Source of the DNA: Streptomyces sp. P3
Lineage (GTDB): Bacteria; Actinomycetota; Actinomycetes; Streptomycetales; Streptomycetaceae
Length of the DNA stretch: 64,000 nt
Assembly (NCBI RefSeq): GCF_003032475.1
Contig: NZ_CP028369.1
Span: 1,240,001-1,304,000 of the forward strand
Reading direction: 5' to 3'
The notes beneath the pieces are model-generated. The model did not search any database, had not been told where the DNA came from, and was given only the letters and a program-made list of their open reading frames with translations. Position 1 is the stretch's first letter. Each line of letters begins with the position of its first letter. This document shows positions 15,320-23,216 of this stretch, piece after piece. Both the position numbers and the translations under genes were made by a program.

Positions 15320-17623
15320 ATGACCACCGCCCCCTGGCGTGACCCCGCCCTGCCCGCCGCCACCCGAGTCGACGACCTCCTCGGCCGGATGACGCTCGAG
15401 GAGAAGATCGCCCAGTTGTACGGCGTGTGGGTCGGCGCCGCGGCGGACGGCGGGGGAGTCGCCCCGCACCAGCACGACATGACCGCCGACTACGACTACG
15501 ACGAGCTGATCACCCGGGGGCTCGGCCAGCTGACCCGCTCCTTCGGCACCGCGCCCGTGGACCCGGCGCTCGGCGCCCGTGCCCTGGCCGGAGCCCAGCG
15601 GCAGATCGTCGCCGCTGGCCGCTTCGGCATCCCGGCGGTCGCCCACGAGGAGTGCCTGGCCGGAGTCACCGCCTGGCGGGCCACCGCGTACCCGGTCCCC
15701 CTGGCCTGGGGCGCGGCCTTCGACCCGCCGCTGGTCGAGGAGCTGGGCCGGGCCATCGGCGGCGACCTGCGCGCGATGGGCGTGCACCAGGGCCTCGCCC
15801 CGGTCCTGGACGTCGTCCGCGATCCGCGCTGGGGGCGCGTCGAGGAGACGATCGGCGAGGACCCGTATCTGGTCGGCACGATCGGCACGGCCTACGTGCG
15901 CGGACTGGAGTCCACCGGGGTCGTCGCCACCCTCAAGCACTTCGCCGGCTACGCCTCCTCGGCGGGCGCGCGCAATCTGGCCCCGGTGCGGGCGGGCACC
16001 CGCGAGTTCGCGGACGTCACGCTGCCCCCGTTCGAGATGGCGCTCCGCGAGGGCGGCGCCCGCTCGGTGATGGCCGCCTACACCGAACGCGACGGCGTCC
16101 CCGCCTCCGCCGACCCCGAACTGCTGACCGGCCTGCTCCGGGAGGAGTGGGGCTTCACCGGCACGGTCGTCGCCGACTACTTCGGCATCGGCTTCCTGCA
16201 GACCCTGCACCGGGTGGCCGGCACCCCCGCGCAGGCGGCCCGGCTGGCGCTGGACGCGGGCATCGACGTCGAGCTGCCCACCGTGAAGTACTACGGCGCG
16301 GCGCTGGCCGACGCCGTACGGGCGGGCGAGGTGCCCGCGGAGCTGATCGACCGGGCCGCGCGCCGCGTCCTGCTGCAGAAGTGCGATCTGGGCCTGCTGG
16401 ACGAGGACTGGCAGCCGCACGTTCCCGAGTCGGTGGACCTCGACCCGCCCGCGAACCGCGCGCTGGCCCGCCGGCTGGCGGAGGAGTCGGTGGTCCTGCT
16501 GGACAACCCCGACGGCCTGCTCCCTCTCTCCCCCGACGCGCGGGTGGCCGTGATCGGGCCGCGGGCGGCGGACGCGCTGGCGATGCTCGGCTGCTACTCC
16601 TTCCCGTCGCATGTCCTGCCCCACCACCCCGGGGTGGAGACCGGCATCGACATCCCGACCGTGCTGGAGTCCCTGCGGGCCGAACTCCCCGACGCGAAGG
16701 TGACGTTCACCGAGGGCTGCGGCGTCTCGGACCCGGACCCGTCCGGCTTCACGGAGGCCATCACGCGCGCCTCGGAGGCGGACGTCTGCGTGGCCGTCCT
16801 CGGCGACCGGGCGGGGCTGTTCGGGCGGGGCACGTCCGGCGAGGGCTGTGACGTCGCCGATCTGAGCCTGCCCGGCGTCCAGGGCGCGCTGCTGGACGCG
16901 CTGGTCGCGACGGGCGTCCCGGTCGTCCTCGTGCTGCTCACCGGCCGCCCGTACGCGCTGGGCCGCTGGCACGGGCGGCTGGGGGCGGTCGTCCAGGCGT
17001 TCTTTCCCGGCGAGGAGGGCGGTCCGGCGGTGGCGGGAGTGCTGTCGGGCCGGGTCAACCCCTCGGGGCGGCTCCCGGTGAGCGTGCCGCACGTGCCGGG
17101 CGGCCAGCCGTGGACCTACCTCCAGCCGCCGCTCGGCCTGGCGGGCCAGGTCAGCAACCTCGACCCCACCCCGCTGTACCCCTTCGGGCACGGACGCTCG
17201 TACACGGCGTTCGCCTGGGAGGACTTCACCGGCCCGGACGCGGAGATCGGCACGGACGGCTCGTACGACGTCGCCGTCACCGTCCGCAACACCGGCGACC
17301 GGGCGGGCGCGGAGGTCGTCCAGCTGTATCTGCACGACCCGGTGGCCGAGGTGACCCGCCCCGACGTGCGGCTGATCGGCTACCAGCGGCTGGAGCTGGC
17401 CGCCGCCGAAGCGGCCCGCGTGACCTTCCGCTTCCACGCCGACCTCTCCGCCTTCACCGACCGCTCGGGACGGCGGGTGGTCGAACCCGGCGACCTGGAA
17501 CTGCGGTTGGGCGCCTCCAGCGCCGACGTACGGGCCACGGCACGGCTGCGGCTGACCGGGCCGGTGCGCGAGACGGGGGCGGGGCGGCGACTGCGCTGCG
17601 AGGCGGAGGTTTCGCCCGGCTGA
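15320..17623 (+). CDS. Glycoside hydrolase family 3 (beta-xylosidase/beta-glucosidase type)
   Basis: 767 residues, no signal peptide, so cytosolic. The N-terminal (alpha/beta)8 domain shows LKHFAGY (residues 205-211) and the nucleophile Asp286 in VVADYFGIGF; the second alpha/beta domain covers roughly 380-600 (AVIGPRAADALAMLGCYSFP; VAVLGDRAGLFG); a C-terminal fibronectin-III-like domain starts near PLYPFGHGRSYTAF. ADYFGI in place of the SDW motif of many beta-glucosidases is common in actinobacterial beta-xylosidase-like members. AGGAG precedes ATG 15320. Divergent from the LacI gene, it likely processes imported xylo-oligosaccharides released by the xylanase. Substrate is inferred from context. 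Confidence 0.9.
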   Translation: MTTAPWRDPALPAATRVDDLLGRMTLEEKIAQLYGVWVGAAADGGGVAPHQHDMTADYDYDELITRGLGQLTRSFGTAPVDPALGARALAGAQRQIVAAGRFGIPAVAHEECLAGVTAWRATAYPVPLAWGAAFDPPLVEELGRAIGGDLRAMGVHQGLAPVLDVVRDPRWGRVEETIGEDPYLVGTIGTAYVRGLESTGVVATLKHFAGYASSAGARNLAPVRAGTREFADVTLPPFEMALREGGARSVMAAYTERDGVPASADPELLTGLLREEWGFTGTVVADYFGIGFLQTLHRVAGTPAQAARLALDAGIDVELPTVKYYGAALADAVRAGEVPAELIDRAARRVLLQKCDLGLLDEDWQPHVPESVDLDPPANRALARRLAEESVVLLDNPDGLLPLSPDARVAVIGPRAADALAMLGCYSFPSHVLPHHPGVETGIDIPTVLESLRAELPDAKVTFTEGCGVSDPDPSGFTEAITRASEADVCVAVLGDRAGLFGRGTSGEGCDVADLSLPGVQGALLDALVATGVPVVLVLLTGRPYALGRWHGRLGAVVQAFFPGEEGGPAVAGVLSGRVNPSGRLPVSVPHVPGGQPWTYLQPPLGLAGQVSNLDPTPLYPFGHGRSYTAFAWEDFTGPDAEIGTDGSYDVAVTVRNTGDRAGAEVVQLYLHDPVAEVTRPDVRLIGYQRLELAAAEAARVTFRFHADLSAFTDRSGRRVVEPGDLELRLGASSADVRATARLRLTGPVRETGAGRRLRCEAEVSPG

Positions 17624-17830
17624 CGTACGACGCGGGGACGGCGGCGGGCCGCCGTCCGCCGGCCCCCGGACCCGGTGTCCACGGTGTCCGCCGCCGTGGC
17701 CGGGGCGGGCGGACACCGCCGGTGTCGGCGCGGGCGCTGTCCGCGCCGCAGCCGTGGAAACCGCGTGCGGGGGGATGGTGTGCGCAGGATGTGAATAAAA
17801 TCTGAAGCCCGGTCCGAGAGGTGCTTCAGG

Positions 17831-18943
17831 TTGAGTGAACCGCAGCGTGGCGTCTGTCCGTTGTGCGGTGCGCCCCGGGCCGCGGACGGCGCCCCCACGT
17901 GCGTGTGCGCCCGGCTCGCGTCCGACGCCCACCGCAGCGCACGCACGGCGGAGGCGGCCGCCGCCGAGGACTTCGACCCGGTGCGCATCCGGCCGTTCGT
18001 CACGTTCGACGCCGGACGGGACCAGCAGGACGACGGCGGCCGGGACCCGCAGGACGACGCCCTGCCCGAGAGCTCTGCCGCCACCGGCCCGGCGCCCGCG
18101 CGAGAGCACGGCGAACCGCCCTCCGCGAAGGGGGCCGAGGCGGCCCAGGAGGGCGACGGGATGGACGGGTTCGCACAAGGCGATTCCGCGTCAGGCGAGC
18201 CCGAGTCGCGCGAAGCCGGGTTACTCGAACCCGAGTCAGGCGGAGCCGAGTTGCGTGAAACCGGGTTGCTCGAGCGCGTCTCAGGCGGGCGTACGTCAGG
18301 CGAGTACGAGCGGGCCGACGACTCCGCGGCAGGCCCGGGCGGCGACGACACATCGCCCCCGGGCCGTCGCCGGAGCCCTCTGCGCCTGCTGGTGCTCGCC
18401 GGCCTCCTCGCGACCGCCGTGACCGCGGCAGTGCTCGTTGGATTCCTCCTGTACGACGGTCCCACGCGCGACGGCGCGCTCCCCGGGGGCGTACGGGCGC
18501 CGGTGCCCGACGTGACGTCCGCCGGTGTCACCACAGCCGGAAAGGCGACCCCGCGTGCCTCGCGGACACCGCCGTCGCCGACCGCCTCCGACTCCCCGGA
18601 AACGCCCTCCTCCCCCACCGCGGCGAGACCCACCCGGTCCGCCGCGCCGCCCCCGGCCCCGTCCAGGGGGGCCACCGGCACCACGACTCCCGGGCCGGGC
18701 CCGAGCGCCTCGGCGGCGTCGCCCGTGCTGCGGTTCGGGGACACCGGTCCCGAGGTGGCCGAACTCCAGGCGCGGCTGCGGCAGATCGGCTACCAGGGAG
18801 GCCGGGCCGAGGGCGTGTACGACGTCGAGGTCGAGAACGCGGTCCGCTCCTACCAGCTCACCCGCGCGGTGCTGCAGGACGAGCCCGGGGTGTACGGCGT
18901 CGCGACCCGCGCCTCGCTGGAAGCCGAGACGGACGAGCCCTGA
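17831..18943 (+). CDS. Peptidoglycan-binding domain membrane protein with N-terminal zinc ribbon
   Basis: 370 residues read from TTG 17831 (GAGAGG upstream). The N-terminus has a CPLCG...CVC zinc-ribbon-like motif; residues 40-180 are acidic and low in complexity, with a degenerate repeat (REAGLLEPESGG, RETGLLERVSGG); a membrane helix spans about 186-208 (LRLLVLAGLLATAVTAAVLV); a Pro/Thr/Ser-rich outer linker leads to a C-terminal peptidoglycan-binding domain (VLRFGDTGPEVAELQARLRQ, IGYQGGRAEGVYDVEVENAV). So a cytoplasmic sensor-like head is tied across the membrane to the wall. Related proteins are common in Streptomyces and uncharacterised. Confidence 0.82.
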   Translation: MSEPQRGVCPLCGAPRAADGAPTCVCARLASDAHRSARTAEAAAAEDFDPVRIRPFVTFDAGRDQQDDGGRDPQDDALPESSAATGPAPAREHGEPPSAKGAEAAQEGDGMDGFAQGDSASGEPESREAGLLEPESGGAELRETGLLERVSGGRTSGEYERADDSAAGPGGDDTSPPGRRRSPLRLLVLAGLLATAVTAAVLVGFLLYDGPTRDGALPGGVRAPVPDVTSAGVTTAGKATPRASRTPPSPTASDSPETPSSPTAARPTRSAAPPPAPSRGATGTTTPGPGPSASAASPVLRFGDTGPEVAELQARLRQIGYQGGRAEGVYDVEVENAVRSYQLTRAVLQDEPGVYGVATRASLEAETDEP

Positions 18944-18947
18944 CCGC

Positions 18948-19217
18948 TCAGGACCGGTCCGGCACCGCCTCGAACCTCCAGCGGTGCACCGCCCTGGCCA
19001 CCAGATCGCCGTCCGGCTCCGGAAGTTCGGGCAGGCCGGGGTCGTCGTACCCGGCGTCCCACCAGGTGATGACGAGCACCCGGTCCTGCGGAGCCCGGAA
19101 GGTCTCGCTGCGCAGGGGCCGCAGCGCGAGCCGGCGCGCCTGTTCCTGCGCCCAGCGCAGCAGTTCCTCGCCCCGGCCGGCCGCCGCCCGGGCCTCCCAC
19201 ATCAGCGCGACGGTCAT
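18948..19217 (-). CDS. Small conserved protein coupled to tsaD
   Basis: 89 residues, [20 protein letters not shown] onward, with [20 protein letters not shown]. The pattern of an N-terminal 'v.lmWEAra..G...ell.w' strand-helix and a central 'llv.tWWd' strand suggests a ferredoxin-like antibiotic-monooxygenase-type fold; this is a weak guess. Its ATG overlaps the tsaD stop by four bases (ATGA), so it is the last gene of the tsaB-rimI-tsaD operon. It converges with the peptidoglycan-binding protein gene, whose stop is five bases away. No function assigned. Confidence 0.75.
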   Translation of the reverse strand: MTVALMWEARAAAGRGEELLRWAQEQARRLALRPLRSETFRAPQDRVLVITWWDAGYDDPGLPELPEPDGDLVARAVHRWRFEAVPDRS

Positions 19218-20329
19218 GAGTACAGGTTGTCCTTGGCGACCTCGTGCACATGGTCGTGACCGTGGCCGTGCCGATGCCCGGGGTGCCGGCCGGGCACGTG
19301 CGGGTCGGTCACCGGAAGCGACGAGTCCGCCGACAGGTCCCAGTCGGACGCCGCCCGGCCCCGGGCTACCATCTCCGCGCCCAGTGCCGCCACCATCGCG
19401 CCGTTGTCCGTGCACAGTTTGGGACGCGGCACGCGCAGCCGGACGCCGGCCGCCTCGCAGCGCTCCTGGGCCAGGGCGCGCAGCCGGGAGTTGGCGGCCA
19501 CACCGCCGCCGATCATCAGGTGGTCGACGCCCTCGTCCTTGCACGCCCGGACGGCCTTGCGGGTCAGGACGTCCACGACCGCCTCCTGGAAGGAGGCCGC
19601 CACGTCGCGCACCGGCACCTCCTCGCCCGCCGCCCGCCTGGCCTCGATCCAGCGGGCGACCGACGTCTTCAGGCCGGAGAAGGAGAAGTCGTACGCCGGA
19701 TCGCGCGAGCCGGTCAGACCGCGCGGGAACGCGATCGCCGTCGGGTCGCCCTCACGGGCGTAGCGGTCGATGACCGGGCCGCCCGGGAAGCCCAGGTTCA
19801 GCACCCGGGCGATCTTGTCGAAGGCCTCGCCCGCCGCGTCGTCGATGGTCGCGCCCAGCGGACGGACGTCGGAGGTGATGTCGGTGGACAGCAGCAGGGA
19901 GGAGTGTCCGCCGGACACCAGCAGCGCCATCGTCGGCTCGGGCAGCGCGCCGTGCTCCAGCTGGTCCACGCAGATGTGCGAGGCGAGGTGGTTGACGCCG
20001 TAGAGGGGCTTGCCGAGGGCGTAGGCGTAGGCCTTCGCCGCCGAGACGCCGACCAGCAGTGCGCCGGCGAGCCCCGGACCGGCGGTGACCGCGATGCCGT
20101 CGAGGTCCTTCGCGCTCACCCCCGCTTCCTTCAGTGCCCGCTCGATGGTCGGGACCATCGCTTCCAGGTGGGCCCGGGACGCCACCTCCGGCACCACCCC
20201 GCCGAAGCGGGCGTGCTCGTCGACGCTGGAGGCGATCGCGTCGGCCAGCAGGGTCGTGCCGCGCACGACGCCGACGCCGGTCTCGTCGCAGGAGGTCTCG
20301 ATCCCCAGAACGAGGGGTTCGTCAGCCAT
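19214..20329 (-). CDS. tsaD: tRNA N6-adenosine threonylcarbamoyltransferase
   Basis: 371 residues. TsaD transfers the threonylcarbamoyl group to A37 of ANN-decoding tRNAs together with TsaB and TsaE. Visible are [15 protein letters not shown], the iron-binding [16 protein letters not shown], and [14 protein letters not shown] with the second metal site in [14 protein letters not shown]. Unusual is a C-terminal extension rich in histidine ([17 protein letters not shown]) before the terminal NLYS, absent from typical members. The gene overlaps rimI by eight bases and the downstream small gene by four. Confidence 0.96.
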   Translation of the reverse strand: MADEPLVLGIETSCDETGVGVVRGTTLLADAIASSVDEHARFGGVVPEVASRAHLEAMVPTIERALKEAGVSAKDLDGIAVTAGPGLAGALLVGVSAAKAYAYALGKPLYGVNHLASHICVDQLEHGALPEPTMALLVSGGHSSLLLSTDITSDVRPLGATIDDAAGEAFDKIARVLNLGFPGGPVIDRYAREGDPTAIAFPRGLTGSRDPAYDFSFSGLKTSVARWIEARRAAGEEVPVRDVAASFQEAVVDVLTRKAVRACKDEGVDHLMIGGGVAANSRLRALAQERCEAAGVRLRVPRPKLCTDNGAMVAALGAEMVARGRAASDWDLSADSSLPVTDPHVPGRHPGHRHGHGHDHVHEVAKDNLYS

Positions 20330-20846
20330 TGGTCTCGTTTCCCTGTGTTCCCGCTACGGATGTCGATGGGTCGGTGAGGCGCATCACCAGGGCGTCCACG
20401 TTGCCCGGCTGGTAGTAGCCGCGCCGGAACCCGATGGCCTCGAACCCGAAGCGTTCGTAGAGCTTCTGGGCGCGGACGTTGTCGATGCGGCACTCGAGCA
20501 GGACCTCGGCGCACTCGAAGGCGGTCGCCGCGCTCAGCAGTTCCGTCAGCAGCCGGCCGCCGAGGCCGGTGCCCCAGTGGTCGCGGGCCACGGCGATGGT
20601 CTGGACGTCGGCGACGTCCCCGGCGGCGGCCAGACCGGCGTACCCGACGATCCGGTCGTCCGCGGCCGTGTCGACCGCGACGAGATAACGCCGGGTCGCC
20701 TCCGGCCCGCGGGCGTGGGCCAGGTCGGACCAGAACATGCCCCGGGACCAGGCGTCCTCGGGGAAGAGGTCCTTCTCGAGTTCGAGCACACGCTCGATGT
20801 CCCACCAGCGCATCTCGCGCAGCACGAGGTCGACGGATTCGGTCAC
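20322..20846 (-). CDS. rimI: Ribosomal protein S18-alanine N-acetyltransferase
   Basis: GNAT-family acetyltransferase of 174 residues from GTG 20846, which overlaps the tsaB stop (GTGA). Motifs: [20 protein letters not shown] for acetyl-CoA binding, then [20 protein letters not shown] and GFRRGYY, typical of RimI. In many bacteria rimI lies between tsaB and tsaD, as here. Its substrate is the N-terminal Ala of ribosomal protein S18, though actinobacterial RimI may be less specific. Confidence 0.93.
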   Translation of the reverse strand: MTESVDLVLREMRWWDIERVLELEKDLFPEDAWSRGMFWSDLAHARGPEATRRYLVAVDTAADDRIVGYAGLAAAGDVADVQTIAVARDHWGTGLGGRLLTELLSAATAFECAEVLLECRIDNVRAQKLYERFGFEAIGFRRGYYQPGNVDALVMRLTDPSTSVAGTQGNETNG

Positions 20847-21496
20847 TTGGGGGTGACCACCTTGTAGTTCCTGGGGACCTGGGCGTCCGGCCGGCGCAGG
20901 TACAGGGGCCGTGGCGCGGGCAGTTCCGCGCCCGCGGCCAGCCGCTCCGCCGCGAGACTCGCCAGAGCCGCCGCGGAGACGTGCTCGGGTTCGTGCGCGT
21001 GGGGGAAGGCGTCCGGGTAGAGCAACGCGCCCGCGCCGACCGCGGGCAGCCCGGCCACCTCGTCGGCGATGTCGGCGGGCCGGTCCACGGCGGGGCCGGA
21101 CACCCGGGTGCGGGAGTCGGCGTAGCGCGCCCAGTAGACCTCCTTGCGGCGGGCGTCGGTCGCCACCACGAAGGGCCCTTCGAGGTCGGAGGCGTAGGCG
21201 AGGCCGTCGAGGGTGCACAGGCCGTGCACGGGGACGCCGAGCGCCAGCCCGAAGGTGTCGGCGGTCATCAGACCGACTCTCAGCCCCGTGTAGGGGCCGG
21301 GGCCGACGCCGACGACGATCCCGGTGACGGCGTCGAGCCCGAGCCCGGCACCGGCGAGCAGTCGGTCGACGGCAGGGAGCAGCAGCTCGCCGTGCCGGCG
21401 CGCGTCCACCTGAGTCGAGGAGGCGACGACGTCGGTTCCGTCGTGCAGGGCGACGGTGACGGCGGGGGTGGCGGTATCCAGAGCGAGCAAGAGCAC
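20843..21496 (-). CDS. tsaB: t6A synthesis protein TsaB
   Basis: 217 residues starting LLLALDTATPAVTVALHDG; GVGPGPYTGLRVGLMTADTF is the signature of the TsaB ASKHA fold. It is the non-catalytic partner of TsaD in threonylcarbamoyladenosine synthesis. It is the first gene of the tsaB-rimI-tsaD set. tsaE, usually directly upstream in Streptomyces, is here 1.2 kb away, behind two genes of other orientation or function. Confidence 0.93.
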   Translation of the reverse strand: MLLLALDTATPAVTVALHDGTDVVASSTQVDARRHGELLLPAVDRLLAGAGLGLDAVTGIVVGVGPGPYTGLRVGLMTADTFGLALGVPVHGLCTLDGLAYASDLEGPFVVATDARRKEVYWARYADSRTRVSGPAVDRPADIADEVAGLPAVGAGALLYPDAFPHAHEPEHVSAAALASLAAERLAAGAELPAPRPLYLRRPDAQVPRNYKVVTPK

Positions 21497-21651
21497 GCAA
21501 ACAGCCTACGGCTCCCGAGCCCCCGACACTGCCGTCCCGGTCGCAGCCGTGACGGCTGCTAACGTCGCCGCGAAACATGACGTACTTCACGTATCGAGCA
21601 GAACGTGGCAAGACGCCCGGAACGGGCGCAGGACGGACGAGGTGGTCACCG

Positions 21652-22197
21652 GTGCCCAGCAGCAGCTCGACTTTCGTGGCCGGGCTCACCGCGGCCGCCC
21701 TGGCGACGGTCGGGTTCCTCGCGTTCCAGGCGTCGGCGAACATGCCCGCGGATCTGGCCGAGCCGCGGCGCGGCGCACCCGCGAAGGCGGCGAAGGCGCC
21801 CGGGAACATCGCCTCGACAGCGCTGCCGGACGACTCCGGGGTGGGCGAGCGGGTGGTGTACGCGCTGATGGCCGACCGGGTGTGGCTGGTCGCCGCGGAC
21901 GGTCGTGTCAAGCGCACGTTCAAGGTCGCCCCCGGCAGTGTGGACCCGCTGCCGGGCAGCTACTCGGTCGGTTCCCGGTCGGGCGCGATCACCGGCACCG
22001 ACGGCACCCCGATCGAGCACGTCGTGCGGTTCGCCGAGGTGGACGAAGTGGTGATCGGCTTCAGCACGGCTCTGGACGGCTCGCTGCCGGAGCCCGACCC
22101 GAGGGTGCAGACCGGCGGCATCCGGGAGACCGTCGCGGACGGCGACGCGATGTGGGCGTTCGCGACGATCGGCCGACGGGTCGACGTGGTCCGGTAG
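21652..22197 (+). CDS. Secreted L,D-transpeptidase-like protein lacking the catalytic motif
   Basis: 181 residues from GTG 21652 (GACGAGG upstream; an ATG at 21577 is an alternative). A signal anchor at about 5-28 (FVAGLTAAALATVGFLAFQA) is followed by a YkuD-like domain: VVYALMADRVWLVAADGRVK, then GSVDPLPGSYSV where the family has tP.G.y.v, VVIGFSTA, and finally VQTGGIRETVADGDAMWAFA with GRRVDVV. The last block aligns with SHGCIR..nADa..lw...vGt.V.V, but the catalytic Cys is Gly and the His is Thr. It should be exported yet unable to crosslink peptidoglycan; a binding or structural role is possible. It reads opposite to the flanking t6A genes. Confidence 0.72.
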   Translation: MPSSSSTFVAGLTAAALATVGFLAFQASANMPADLAEPRRGAPAKAAKAPGNIASTALPDDSGVGERVVYALMADRVWLVAADGRVKRTFKVAPGSVDPLPGSYSVGSRSGAITGTDGTPIEHVVRFAEVDEVVIGFSTALDGSLPEPDPRVQTGGIRETVADGDAMWAFATIGRRVDVVR

Positions 22198-22286
22198 GGC
22201 CTCTCGCGCGGATCGGCCCACGTTGCGCCGTCCGATGACGCGTCGGGCCGCCCGGGGACGCCGGGCCGCCGCACGCCGGTGCGGGG

Positions 22287-22457
22287 TCAGGCCGCCCGGG
22301 GGCGTCGGGCCGGCTTCTTCGTCAGTGCGGCGTCGGGCAGCCGCGGAGGGGTCGACACGGCTTCGGCGGCCGTGCACGAGGCCAGCAGGTCGCGCATGGA
22401 CACGGCGGCGGGCGCGAGCGGACGCGACGGCCGGGGCGGGGGCTCGGTGGCCGGCAT
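22287..22457 (-). CDS. 56-residue protein behind an iron-box-like palindrome
   Basis: ATG 22457 has a perfect AGGAGG ribosome site five bases upstream. The product (MPATEPPPRPSRPLAPAAVS, then MRDLLASCTAAEAVSTPPRL, ending in a basic KKPARRPRAA tail) is Pro/Ala-rich with one short helix and a single Cys. I do not recognise a characterised family. An in-frame ATG at 22487 lies inside the palindrome and is less likely. It converges with the pseudo-transpeptidase gene. The palindrome implies iron- or metal-dependent control. Confidence 0.55.
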   Translation of the reverse strand: MPATEPPPRPSRPLAPAAVSMRDLLASCTAAEAVSTPPRLPDAALTKKPARRPRAA

Positions 22458-22486
22458 GGACGCCTCCTGAGGTTCGGGGGCGGGCA

Positions 22487-22506
22487 TAGTTAGGTAGACC
22501 TAACTA
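22487..22506. promoter_or_regulatory. Iron-box-like palindrome (DmdR/IdeR type)
   Basis: TAGTTAGGTAGACCTAACTA: 9-bp arms TAGTTAGGT/ACCTAACTA around two bases. It keeps the TTAGGT...ACCTAA core of the actinobacterial iron box TTAGGTTAGGCTAACCTAA. Located 30-50 bases upstream of the small gene at 22287-22457, where it would cover the promoter. Confidence 0.7.
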
Positions 22507-22600
22507 CGAACTTGCTACCATGTGACCACGCCCCGGACAGGGAACGCAACATTTTGCCGACACGTTGTCGGAACCTTCACCGCGTCAGGTCGGCCGCGCA

Positions 22601-22666
22601 CCGGACCGGCGACACCCGCACCCCGGACCGGCCGCACCCCGGGCCCGGACCGGCCGCACCCCGGCC
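22601..22666. repeat. Three tandem copies of a 22-bp unit
   Basis: CCGGACCGGCCGCACCCCGG-type units begin at 22601, 22623 and 22645; the second and third are almost identical and the first has a few changes. The array sits in the gap just after the 3' end of tsaE, on the side of the iron-box gene. No function evident. Confidence 0.75.
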
Positions 22667-22703
22667 CGGCAGCACGTCAGGCACGGCGGCCACGTCATGA
22701 ACG

Positions 22704-23216
22704 TCAGGCCGACAGCACGCCGAGGTCCGCCGTCGCCCACCGCCGCCCGAGCGCCGACACGGTCACGTGCCGCACCTCGTCGTCGGTGTCGCCGACCGCC
22801 CGGTGAATGCGGATCTGGAGCCGGTCGTCGGTCAGCTCCTCGACCTTGCCCTCGCCCCACTCCACGACGATCACCGACTCGGGCAGCGACACGTCGAGGT
22901 CGAGGTCCTCCATCTCGTCGAGCCCGCCGCCCAGGCGGTACGCGTCTACGTGAACCAGCGGCGGACCGTCCCCGAGAGCGGGGTGCACCCGGGCGATCAC
23001 GAACGTCGGGGAGGTGACCGCGCCCCGGACCCCGAGCCCCTCGCCGAGCCCGCGGGTGAGCGTCGTCTTGCCCGCCCCGAGCTCACCGCTCAGCATCACG
23101 AGATCGCCGGCGCGCAGCACCTTGGCCAGCCGACGGCCGAAGTCCCGCATCTGCTCAGGGGAGTTGACGGTGATCCGAAGGTCAGCCGGGTGGTGCGGCG
23201 CTGCTGGTGTCTCCAT
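22704..23216 (-). CDS. tsaE: t6A synthesis ATPase TsaE
   Basis: 170 residues. Walker A is SGELGAGKTT (43-52), then TSPTFVI and VHVDAYRL, all typical of TsaE (YjeE), whose ATPase activity resets the TsaBD complex. It overlaps the preceding hydrolase gene by 35 bases, so it is part of an alr-hydrolase-tsaE transcript. Separation from tsaB by an inserted block is discussed in the findings. Confidence 0.95.
   Translation of the reverse strand: METPAAPHHPADLRITVNSPEQMRDFGRRLAKVLRAGDLVMLSGELGAGKTTLTRGLGEGLGVRGAVTSPTFVIARVHPALGDGPPLVHVDAYRLGGGLDEMEDLDLDVSLPESVIVVEWGEGKVEELTDDRLQIRIHRAVGDTDDEVRHVTVSALGRRWATADLGVLSA

Noticed and set aside
15296..18178. A 960-codon open frame on the minus strand
   Set aside because: Antisense to the GH3 gene and the start of the peptidoglycan-binding gene; composition is Arg/Gly/His-rich without any motif.
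20847..21923. Long N-terminal extension of rimI
   Set aside because: The frame is open through tsaB, but GTG 20846 overlaps the tsaB stop and gives the normal RimI length.
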